From the NCBI GenBank assembly GCA_021821425.1, contig JAKACL010000197.1, forward strand, positions 1-5,500: a stretch of DNA of 5,500 nucleotides. The letters run 5' to 3'. The notes beneath the pieces were generated by a model. That model saw nothing but the letters and a program-made list of their open reading frames with translations, had not been told where the DNA came from and ran no database searches. Within the stretch, counting starts at the first letter, position 1, and each line of letters opens with the position of its first letter. Below are positions 1-5,185 of this stretch, piece by piece. The position numbers were made by a program, and so were the translations under genes. The stretch comes from Pseudomonadota bacterium (GTDB lineage: Bacteria; Pseudomonadota; Gammaproteobacteria; Burkholderiales; Thiobacillaceae).

Positions 1-1044
1 ATGCTGCATGCGCGCGACGGCATGCACGTTCCGGCCAGCAGGCTGGTCATGTCCGCACCCAGCGTCTCGCCGCAGACGCCCAGTCAGGACGTGCTCGACC
101 TGATGATGCAGCATCCCGAGCTGCATGCCGTGGCCGTGGTGGACAAGGGAATTCCTGTCGGCATTCTTCACCGCCCCGCCCTGCTCGATCAGTTCATCGG
201 GCTGTACGGACGCGAGCTGCACGGCCGCAAGCCCTGCCGCGAACTGATGGATCCCGATCCGCTCATCGTCGACAAGGCCACGCACATGACGGAGCTGTCC
301 GTCCTGGTCGTGAAAAAGGGCAAGGCCGCCTTCACCCAGGGCTTCATCGTCACCACCGAAGGACGCTACCTGGGGCTGGGGTCGGGCTTCGACCTGATGC
401 GCGAGGTGACGGAAATGCAGATCGTCGCCGCGCGCTACGCCAACCCGCTCTCCGGCCTGCCGGGCAACGTGCCGATCCAGGAACACATGGAACGCCTGCT
501 CGGCAACAACAAGACCTTCGTCACCGCCTATTTCGACCTCGACCAGTTCAAGCCCTACAATGATGTCTATGGCTTCCGCCGCGGCGACGACATCATCCAG
601 CTGGTGGCGCGCATCCTGCGGGAAAGCTGCAATGCCGAACTCGATTTCATCGGCCACATCGGCGGCGACGATTTCGTCGTGCTGTTCCAGAGCCTGGACT
701 GGGAGATCCGCTGCCATGGCATGCTGGCGCGCTTCGATCGCGAATGCCTGACCCTGTTCGACCCGGAGCACGTGGCAGCAGGCGGCTACCACAGCGAAGA
801 CCGGCGCGGCGCGATGGCATTTCACGCACTGGTGACACTTTCCATCGGCGCGGTGCTGGTGGACCCCACCCATTTCCATCTGTACCGGGAAGTGGCGCGC
901 GCCGCTTCCGAAGCCAAACGCATGGCCAAGCGCATCGACGGCAGCAGCCTGTTCGTCGATCAGCGCCGCATACCGTTCGGCCGTACGCTGGCCGAGGACC
1001 CTCTGACCGAGGCGCATTGCCTGCCTGAGGCAGACTGCGCCTGA
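1..1044 (+). CDS. CBS-pair/GGDEF diguanylate cyclase, probably 5'-truncated by the window edge
   Basis: Predicted cytoplasmic enzyme that condenses two GTP into cyclic di-GMP. Residues about 12-138 form a CBS-domain pair (from RLVMSAPSVSP to GLGSGFDLMREV), a probable ligand-sensing module. Residues about 145-320 are the GGDEF domain: NPLSGLPGN, then YFDLDQFKPYND with the metal-binding Asp at 179, then signature GGDDF at 221-225, and later a TLSIGAV strand. GGDDF is an accepted active variant. The inhibitory I-site RxxD is not kept: the matching residues 212-215 read AELD. In many proteobacteria this CBS-GGDEF unit is the C-terminal half of an EAL-CBS-GGDEF protein. Since the reading frame is open at base 1, the ATG there may be an internal Met and no ribosome site can be checked. 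The stop TGA is at 1042-1044. The gene converges with the PEP-CTERM gene at 1231-2061. Family assignment is secure; the completeness of the N-terminus is not. Confidence 0.9.
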   Translation: MLHARDGMHVPASRLVMSAPSVSPQTPSQDVLDLMMQHPELHAVAVVDKGIPVGILHRPALLDQFIGLYGRELHGRKPCRELMDPDPLIVDKATHMTELSVLVVKKGKAAFTQGFIVTTEGRYLGLGSGFDLMREVTEMQIVAARYANPLSGLPGNVPIQEHMERLLGNNKTFVTAYFDLDQFKPYNDVYGFRRGDDIIQLVARILRESCNAELDFIGHIGGDDFVVLFQSLDWEIRCHGMLARFDRECLTLFDPEHVAAGGYHSEDRRGAMAFHALVTLSIGAVLVDPTHFHLYREVARAASEAKRMAKRIDGSSLFVDQRRIPFGRTLAEDPLTEAHCLPEADCA

Positions 1045-1082
1045 GCCCGCTCTTCGCACGCACCGCGCGGGCTGGCTGACCC

Positions 1083-1108
1083 AAAAAAAGCGGGCCGCAA
1101 GGGCCCGC
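1083..1108 (-). terminator. Rho-independent terminator for the minus-strand PEP-CTERM gene at 1231-2061
   Basis: On the minus strand a 7-bp G+C stem (arms at 1102-1108 and 1090-1096, five-base loop 1097-1101) is followed by seven T's (A's at 1083-1089 on the plus strand). It lies about 120 bp beyond the stop of the 1231-2061 gene. On the plus strand the hairpin is not followed by T's, so it is not an evident terminator for the diguanylate cyclase gene. That gene instead has a hairpin right at its stop codon (agcccgc at 1044-1050 with gcgggct at 1067-1073), which also lacks a T run. Confidence 0.85.
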
Positions 1109-1112
1109 AAAC

Positions 1113-1134
1113 GGAGTAACGGAGGAGTAACGGA
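1113..1134. repeat. Perfect 11-bp tandem duplication
   Basis: ggagtaacgga occurs twice back to back (1113-1123 and 1124-1134). It lies in the untranslated stretch between the two convergent genes, just inside the terminator. No coding role is apparent; it may be a slippage duplication. Confidence 0.8.
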
Positions 1135-1230
1135 ATGCAGGAAAATCCTGCAGAACTGCCCTTCATGCGCACAGCGCCGTTCAGATCGGCGCACGGCCGG
1201 ACACACTCGGAACAGGCGAGCCGGCAACGC

Positions 1231-2061
1231 TCAAAAAGTACGGCGGCGCAACACCGTGAAGCCGACCAGGCCCAGGCCGGCCAGCATCATGACGTAGGTC
1301 TTCGCTTCGGGGACCTGCAATACCAGGTAGCCATCGGCCGCCAGCTTGACGTCGGTGCCCGCATCATAGGTGTGGCCCATAACCCTTGTAATGGGATCCA
1401 GGAAGGCGGCATCGCTCGAGTCGTTCAGGCGCAGCGTGAAGATGCTGCTGCCCGCGGCGATGGTATCGGGCGCGAAAACAGCGGTGTCGTAACCGTCCAC
1501 CCGCACCGTCAGGTCGGTGAAGCCCACGCCACGGCCATCCGGAAGGGCGAACAATGCGCCAGAACCCGAGATGATCGTGCCGGTCAGGATTACGCCGCCG
1601 TCGCCGAGGCCGCCATCGGTAAAGCCGCTATCCGCATTGAAATTGTAGTCGCGGGTGGTATCGAACCACAGCTTGACGCCGCCGTCGGTCAGATCGAAGG
1701 TGGTGCCATCGGAATTGGCGGTTTCCTCGAACCATGCGGTGACCGTGAGTTCATAGTTGGCGTTCAGGCCGGGAGCCAAGACCGATGCACCCCCTAACTG
1801 ATGGTTGGTCACATAGGATTGATAATAGCCACTGAAGGTATCCGGGCCGGTTGTCGCCGAGGTATCTTCCAACAGCACTACGCCGCGCGCGAAGTCGTAG
1901 GTATCGAAAGGCCCTACCACTTCTTCATCGCCGGTCGCGCCGGGGCCAGCCGTGTAATCCGCCGTGCCTTCCCAATTGGGCGCTGCGTAAGCCGATGCCG
2001 TGACGAGGCTGGCGGCTGCCAACAAGGCGGCAGGCAATGTTTTAATATGCTTAATATGCAT
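1231..2061 (-). CDS. PEP-CTERM sorting-domain secreted protein, PepA-like (flocculation-associated family, tentative)
   Basis: A 276-residue exported surface protein. Residues 1-26 are a Sec signal peptide: basic start MHIKHIK, hydrophobic core PAALLAAASLV, and likely cleavage after AYA. The body (27-249) is rich in Gly, Asp and Thr, has no Cys, and looks beta-stranded. Residues 250-276 are a full PEP-CTERM tail: VPEAKTY, the hydrophobic segment VMMLAGLGLVGFTVL, then RRRTF. In this system an exosortase cuts near the PEP motif after export and the protein is retained at or released from the envelope together with exopolysaccharide. The stretch ASVLAPGLNANYELTVTAWF (about 93-112) recalls the floc-forming PepA family, but this is from memory and tentative. 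The ATG at 2059-2061 has an AGGAG six bases upstream (2068-2072), which fixes the start. The gene is monocistronic, with a terminator at 1083-1108. No exosortase gene is in view. Confidence 0.9.
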   Translation of the reverse strand: MHIKHIKTLPAALLAAASLVTASAYAAPNWEGTADYTAGPGATGDEEVVGPFDTYDFARGVVLLEDTSATTGPDTFSGYYQSYVTNHQLGGASVLAPGLNANYELTVTAWFEETANSDGTTFDLTDGGVKLWFDTTRDYNFNADSGFTDGGLGDGGVILTGTIISGSGALFALPDGRGVGFTDLTVRVDGYDTAVFAPDTIAAGSSIFTLRLNDSSDAAFLDPITRVMGHTYDAGTDVKLAADGYLVLQVPEAKTYVMMLAGLGLVGFTVLRRRTF

Positions 2062-2113
2062 GAAATTCTCCTAAAACAAAGTTGGCAAGCAGTCATTTCT
2101 GAAACGCGCGTGT

Positions 2114-2126
2114 AGTGGCTGCCACT
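2114..2126. promoter_or_regulatory. Perfect dyad, possible operator upstream of PEP-CTERM gene
   Basis: agtggc-t-gccact is a perfect 6-bp inverted repeat around a single T. It lies 53-65 bases upstream of the start codon at 2061, where a repressor or activator of that gene could bind. It could also be a chance hairpin, and no promoter elements beside it are clear. Confidence 0.3.
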
Positions 2127-2271
2127 GGCTGTCTGCGCCTACAACGCTTCTCCCAAAGCTGCACAGATCCTGGTGTTTCCGCCCCCGCCTCGCGACGGGT
2201 GTGGTTTTTCAGCACGTACGCAGTTTCCCGCATCTATGTTGCAGCAGGTGGTGTTCGCAACGCGGCTGGCA

Positions 2272-2370
2272 TGGCACGTTCGGGCCAGTACCTGGACATT
2301 CGGGCCAGCAAAATTTCATGCGCTGTCATCATCGCCTCACCTTGCGAGACGAGGATGGACGTTCCGGTCA
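2272..2370 (+). promoter_or_regulatory. Three helically phased repeats upstream of the 79-aa gene
   Basis: Three versions of a motif near TGGacRTTCSGGYCA occur at 2272-2287 (tggcacgttcgggcca), 2293-2307 (tggacattcgggcca) and 2356-2370 (tggacgttccggtca). The first carries a TGGC/GCCA inverted repeat. The right ends are 20 and 63 bp apart, close to two and six helical turns, so all three face the same side of DNA. The last ends 14 bp before the ATG at 2385, close to the ribosome site. They could be binding sites of a regulator acting on the 79-aa gene, the divergent PEP-CTERM gene, or both. This is inference from sequence pattern only. Confidence 0.4.
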
Positions 2371-2384
2371 AATCAGGGGAACCC

Positions 2385-2624
2385 ATGAACACGCAAAACG
2401 AGATACTCGCCGCCCAGGCCGATTTGCTGGCGGAGGAAGCGCTGCATGAACTGGGCAATGCGGCGCCGCTCGACGAACTCGACGAATACGCCGAACAATG
2501 CGATTACGCCGGCTGCTACCCGTGGCTGGCAGACGTCATCTGCGCGCACCCGCACGATAGCGCCATGCGTTGCGTCCTGTACGGTGGCGACGCGGCTGAG
2601 GACGACGCCGAGTTTTCATGCTGA
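2385..2624 (+). CDS. Small acidic cysteine-containing hypothetical protein (79 aa)
   Basis: I do not recognise a family. The start MNTQNEIL at 2385 is chosen because an AGGGGA (2375-2380) lies just upstream and because codon use becomes strongly G/C at the third position from here to the TGA at 2622-2624. The frame upstream looks like non-coding DNA although it stays open. The protein has no signal peptide or membrane segment, so it is probably cytoplasmic. It is very acidic, with a likely helical first half (residues 5-40, ILAAQADLLAEEALHEL and onward). It has five Cys at 39, 44, 53, 63 and 79, the last being the final residue; these might bind metal or form disulfides. It is transcribed away from the PEP-CTERM gene at 1231-2061 and toward the one at 2847-3866. 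No plus-strand terminator is clear after it. It may be a small regulator or accessory protein of the locus, but nothing in the sequence shows its function. Confidence 0.65.
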   Translation: MNTQNEILAAQADLLAEEALHELGNAAPLDELDEYAEQCDYAGCYPWLADVICAHPHDSAMRCVLYGGDAAEDDAEFSC

Positions 2625-2681
2625 GCGGTAAAGTCCAGGCGGTCATGTCATAAGCCGGACGCTGCAGGATTCATCGAAACC

Positions 2682-2715
2682 GCTGTCGCGCACTAAAAGC
2701 TGTCGCGCACCAAAA
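2682..2715. repeat. 17-bp tandem duplication next to a terminator
   Basis: gctgtcgcgcactaaaa (2682-2698) is followed directly by gctgtcgcgcaccaaaa (2699-2715), with one mismatch. The A's of the second copy form part of the T tract of the minus-strand terminator at 2712-2736, so the other copy holds a shorter A run without its own hairpin. Confidence 0.8.
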
Positions 2716-2736
2716 AAAGACCCGCCGTGAGGCGGG
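2712..2736 (-). terminator. Rho-independent terminator for the PEP-CTERM gene at 2847-3866
   Basis: On the minus strand a 6-bp stem (arms 2731-2736 and 2721-2726, loop 2727-2730) is followed by T-C and then seven T's (A's at 2712-2718 on the plus strand). It lies about 110 bp past the stop codon at 2847. A second small hairpin without T's (ggcgc 2804-2808 with gcgcc 2813-2817) lies in the same 3' untranslated stretch. Confidence 0.8.
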
Positions 2737-2846
2737 CCAAGATGCGCGTGAACGCATTTCGAAAACGTACCCCGGCTCGACAGGGCGGCTCACGCTGAAG
2801 CCTGGCGCTCGGGCGCCATGATGTGTTTATCGATGACTGATTGTTT

Positions 2847-3866
2847 TTACGATGCACTGCGGCGGCGCCTGGAAATCCAGCCCACCAGTCCCAGGCCCGC
2901 CAGCATCATGGCGTAGGTCTGCGCCTCGGGAACGGCCTGGACATACAAGCCGGACGAGCTCAGCAGGTTCGCTCCGTCGGGCAGTACCAGGCTGTCGCCC
3001 AGGGATGCCAGGGTGAAATCCGCCATGCCGCCGTTCGCGGCGCCGACATTGAGCGTGGCGGTCAGCTGGAAAGCCTGGTCGTAGGCAAAGGCGAATTCGC
3101 CTTCGATCTCCTGCGACAGCGAGGATTTGCCCTTGCCCGACAGGCTGGAAGTCTGGCTGAACAGGGTCTGGCTCTGGTCGGCTTCGCTGCAGGCGCTATA
3201 CCAGTAACAATACGTATCGGGCGAGTAGCCGATATTCAGGCTGTAGCTTGCCGATCCGTTTTTAGCCGACACCATCACGCCGTTCAGCAGGGAGGCAAAG
3301 CTCGCCGTGCCGACCCCGGTGCCGCCGGAAATCACGAACCAGTCGCTCCAGCTCGCCGTGGCATTGGCGGAACTGCTGCCGGAGTTGTAGCCGTAGCCAT
3401 TGCTGCCCGGAACCCATTTCGTTTCCGCGCGCGCATTGAGCTGCGCGGCTTCCGCCGCAGCCTCGGCGCGGTAGCCGTAGCCTTTGCGGTTCAGTTCCAG
3501 CGTCACCATCGAGCCATCCGCGCTTGAGTCGTTTTCGCGGAAATAGCCGCTGCCCGTCCCGACGGAGTAGTTCATGCTGCCGCTCACGCTGGACGAGGCC
3601 GAGGCGCTGTTCAGGAGGACAAAGGGCTGGACGACGGCGTGAGGATCCCGCAATTCGAGTCTGCCGCGGGGGGCCAGTTCGAGTCCACCGGAATCCCGGA
3701 TGGAGATCGATCCCGCATCCACGATGCGGTCTGCCACGATACGGTCTGCGATCCCGTTACCCATTGAGACCGTACCCGCCTGGGCGCCGGCACTGGCCAT
3801 CGCCAGCCCCGCCACCAGCAGGGCGCGACGGACCCCAAGCTGTTTTGCTCGTTTAATGCGCTTCAT
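2847..3866 (-). CDS. PEP-CTERM sorting-domain secreted protein (339 aa)
   Basis: An exported surface protein of unknown function. Residues 1-30 are a signal peptide with a long basic n-region (MKRIKRAKQLGVRR), core ALLVAGLAMASAG and probable cleavage after AQA. Residues 312-339 are the sorting tail: VPEAQTY, AMMLAGLGLVGWI, then SRRRRSAS. The mature body is very rich in Ser, Gly, Ala and Tyr, typical of extended beta-structured surface proteins. It has two Cys at 220 and 226, in CYWYSAC, which could form a disulfide. A short duplication IADRIVADRIVD near residues 38-49 comes from a 15-bp DNA repeat. The ATG at 3864-3866 has GGGAG (3871-3875) four bases upstream. Only 73 bp separate it from the preceding PEP-CTERM gene's stop, and that gap is largely a terminator, so it may depend on read-through or on a promoter not recognised here. 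Confidence 0.9.
   Translation of the reverse strand: MKRIKRAKQLGVRRALLVAGLAMASAGAQAGTVSMGNGIADRIVADRIVDAGSISIRDSGGLELAPRGRLELRDPHAVVQPFVLLNSASASSSVSGSMNYSVGTGSGYFRENDSSADGSMVTLELNRKGYGYRAEAAAEAAQLNARAETKWVPGSNGYGYNSGSSSANATASWSDWFVISGGTGVGTASFASLLNGVMVSAKNGSASYSLNIGYSPDTYCYWYSACSEADQSQTLFSQTSSLSGKGKSSLSQEIEGEFAFAYDQAFQLTATLNVGAANGGMADFTLASLGDSLVLPDGANLLSSSGLYVQAVPEAQTYAMMLAGLGLVGWISRRRRSAS
3721..3750. repeat. 15-bp imperfect tandem repeat inside the PEP-CTERM gene
   Basis: acgatgcggtctgcc (3721-3735) and acgatacggtctgcg (3736-3750) match at 13 of 15 positions. On the minus strand they encode the in-frame duplication ADRIV-ADRIV just after the signal peptide of the 339-residue protein. Confidence 0.7.
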
Positions 3867-3900
3867 GATGCTCCCTTGGTTTGAGTAGATTGTTGATATT

Positions 3901-3933
3901 AAAAACGGGGCCGGCCTTGCAGCCGCCCCTTTT
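3901..3933. terminator. Terminator between the two PEP-CTERM genes, symmetrical enough to act both ways
   Basis: The stem pairs gggg (3907-3910) with cccc (3926-3929), c3911 with g3925, and ggc (3913-3915) with gcc (3922-3924), with one bulged base and a six-base loop. On the minus strand it is followed by GTTTTTAAT, and it starts about 10 bp after the stop at 3940, so it ends the 3940-4665 transcript. On the plus strand it is followed by four T's, so weak termination of antisense transcription is also possible. Confidence 0.75.
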
Positions 3934-3939
3934 ACTGCT

Positions 3940-4665
3940 TTACGCGGCCTGGTTGTTTTCTGTCGCCTGTTTTCCGGCGATGCGACGGCGCGCGACGGCC
4001 AGGCCGACCAGGCCCAGACCGGCCAGCATCATGGCGTAGGTTTCCGCCTCGGGAACCGGCGCCGCCGCCATGAACGGGGTCAGGCCGACGAATTTTTTCT
4101 CGACGAAGGCCAGCGAGGCGTTTGCGCTTGTCGAGGCCAGCAGCAGGTTTTCCAGCGTCACGTTGATCGCCTGAACGCCGTCCCACGCGGACAGGTCGAT
4201 CGAAGCCTGTACCGTCCAGTCGTGCGTAGGCAGCCCCGTCAGGTTGAGCGGGACAAGCGGGGCAATGGAAGCGGTGGTGTCGGTCAGCGGCGCCGCGATG
4301 TCGAACACGCGCATCTGGCCGCCGACATCGACCGTGGCGCCCGAACCCAGCAGCAGGTAATCGCCGCGCTCGACCAGACCCAGATTGCCGAACGACCAGC
4401 CGTCATGTGCGGCAATGCGGATATTGGCGGTGTCGTTGGCCAGCACGAAACCTGCGCCGTTGGACGACGTGGCGGTGAAATCGGTCGGGGTGAAATACAG
4501 CGTGTCGCCCGACACGCTGGCCGGGCCGAACAGTCCGAGCAACGCATCGTCGAAAGAGAAATCGACGGTGTTGCCCGCCAGGGTGACGGAAGCCGCGAAA
4601 GCGGTGCCGGTAAGTGTCTGGCTCAGCAGGAAAATGCCGGCCGCAAGGGTTTTCATGCGCTTCAT
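3940..4665 (-). CDS. PEP-CTERM sorting-domain secreted protein (241 aa) with an extended C-terminus
   Basis: An exported surface protein of unknown function. The start is MKRMKTLAAG at 4665, not the in-frame ATG at 4749: AAGGAG lies six bases upstream and a clean signal peptide (1-24, core LAAGIFLLSQTLTG, cleavage near AFA) begins there. The body has repeated short hydrophobic beta-like strands and no Cys, and holds FSFDDALLGLFGPASV, LVERGDYLLLGSGATVDVGG and DWTVQASIDLSAWDGVQ. It carries several Asn-X-Ser/Thr-like sites of no known meaning. Residues 204-241 are the sorting tail: VPEAETY, AMMLAGLGLVGLAVA, then RRR. It continues for IAGKQATENNQAA, longer than the few residues that normally follow the arginines. 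It is the first of the minus-strand genes after an upstream region of over 800 bp with duplicated elements, and it is terminated at 3901-3933. Confidence 0.9.
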   Translation of the reverse strand: MKRMKTLAAGIFLLSQTLTGTAFAASVTLAGNTVDFSFDDALLGLFGPASVSGDTLYFTPTDFTATSSNGAGFVLANDTANIRIAAHDGWSFGNLGLVERGDYLLLGSGATVDVGGQMRVFDIAAPLTDTTASIAPLVPLNLTGLPTHDWTVQASIDLSAWDGVQAINVTLENLLLASTSANASLAFVEKKFVGLTPFMAAAPVPEAETYAMMLAGLGLVGLAVARRRIAGKQATENNQAA

Positions 4666-4671
4666 GGATTG

Positions 4672-4677
4672 CTCCTT
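4672..4677 (-). promoter_or_regulatory. Ribosome binding site deciding the start at 4665
   Basis: AAGGAG on the minus strand, six bases before the ATG at 4663-4665. The alternative upstream ATG at 4749 would add 28 charged residues ahead of the signal peptide, so this site settles the start. Confidence 0.85.
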
Positions 4678-4851
4678 TTGTTGCTTGACTTGAGATCGGG
4701 ATCGGCCGCAGACACCGTAGTCCGCGACATCGCGCCCCGCTCCGATCAAAAAATTTCAACAACAGCCCAACCGCGAGCTGCCCGCCAAAGCCGCCTGCCA
4801 GGCGCAAGACGCCCGTGCAGACAAAACTCAGCGCACGCCGGAGAGCCCTGC

Positions 4852-4882
4852 AAAAAAAAACGCAGCGCCGGAACGGCGTGCG
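4852..4882 (-). terminator. Strong intrinsic terminator upstream of the PEP-CTERM gene at 3940-4665
   Basis: On the minus strand a 9-bp G+C stem with one bulged base pairs tgcg (4879-4882) with cgca (4861-4864) and cggcg (4874-4878) with cgccg (4866-4870) over a three-base loop. It is followed by nine T's (A's at 4852-4860). It lies 187 bases ahead of the start codon at 4665, with no recognisable gene upstream to terminate. It may end a small RNA or act as an attenuator in a leader. The same hairpin in the second copy (5186-5207) has no T tract. Confidence 0.75.
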
Positions 4883-5018
4883 CATGAGATATCGCAGGGC
4901 CAATCGCCCGGCGAAACAGAAAAGGTCGGGGCCTGGGAGAGTCCCCTTCCAGGCGCCAAGACCTCGACGCCGACTGCTATTCACGCGCACTGCCTGCTAC
5001 TTTATTTTGTGCAGCCTG
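4861..5018 (-). repeat. Copy A of a 157-bp duplicated structured element (possible ncRNA or leader)
   Basis: It pairs with 5186-5341. The end at 4861-4894 matches the other copy at 31 of 34 positions and the end at 4980-5018 at 36 of 39. Between them the sequence diverges, apart from short anchors (cctgggag at 4932-4939, actgct at 4973-4978). Copy A folds into three hairpins: 4861-4882; 4893-4913 (cgc and gggc pairing with gccc and gcg); and 4923-4964 (aggtc, gg and gcctgg pairing with ccaggc, cc and gacct). The minus strand is favoured because the end hairpin is followed by T's there. The function is unknown. Confidence 0.6.
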
Positions 5019-5185
5019 TCGGGCCGGGATGCCGGATCTGTCGTCCAGCCTGCCCTGCCCCGCTGCTTATAAACCACTTGTCAACCACGTGTTATTCGCC
5101 TTGCGGCCAGTCTGTTCCGCCGGCGTCCGGGACCGGACACCGGCTCACGCACACGACGAAACGGAATCTGCAATAGCCAATACGG

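Larger units (their letters stand above)
2062..2384. other. Divergent intergenic region between PEP-CTERM gene and the 79-aa gene
   Basis: These 323 bp separate two divergent start codons and should hold both promoters. No open frame here has convincing codon use. A perfect 13-bp dyad sits at 2114-2126, and three related operator-like repeats lie at 2272-2370. No clear sigma-70 promoter could be picked by eye. TGGCACG at 2272-2278 resembles the -24 half of a sigma-54 promoter, but the -12 half (TTGC) is absent at the right spacing. Confidence 0.6.

Noticed and set aside
1135..1797. 220-residue open frame on the plus strand
   Set aside because: It is antisense to the PEP-CTERM gene, whose signal peptide, ribosome site and sorting tail are clear. 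The translation (AQHREADQAQAGQHHD and similar) is a typical mirror of G+C-rich coding DNA.
2272..2287. Sigma-54 promoter (TGGCACG at 2272)
   Set aside because: The -12 element TTGC is missing at the required spacing (GGCC instead). A second look-alike on the minus strand near 4785-4802 (TGGCAGG then TTTGG) also fails.
2115..2384. N-terminal extension of the 79-aa frame upstream of 2385
   Set aside because: Codon use is not coding-like, no ribosome site fits an earlier start, and the stretch contains the operator-like repeats.
2841..3527. 228-residue open frame on the plus strand
   Set aside because: Shadow of the 339-residue PEP-CTERM gene. The same QARQHHG-like mirror of the sorting tail appears opposite the other PEP-CTERM genes.
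4222..4887. 221-residue open frame on the plus strand
   Set aside because: It mostly lies opposite the 3940-4665 gene and then runs into the intergenic repeat copy. There is no good start site and the composition is biased.
4403..4990. 195-residue open frame on the minus strand from the repeat copy into the PEP-CTERM gene
   Set aside because: It is out of frame with the PEP-CTERM gene, starts with GTG without a ribosome site, and is Arg/Cys-rich. The other repeat copy does not keep this frame.
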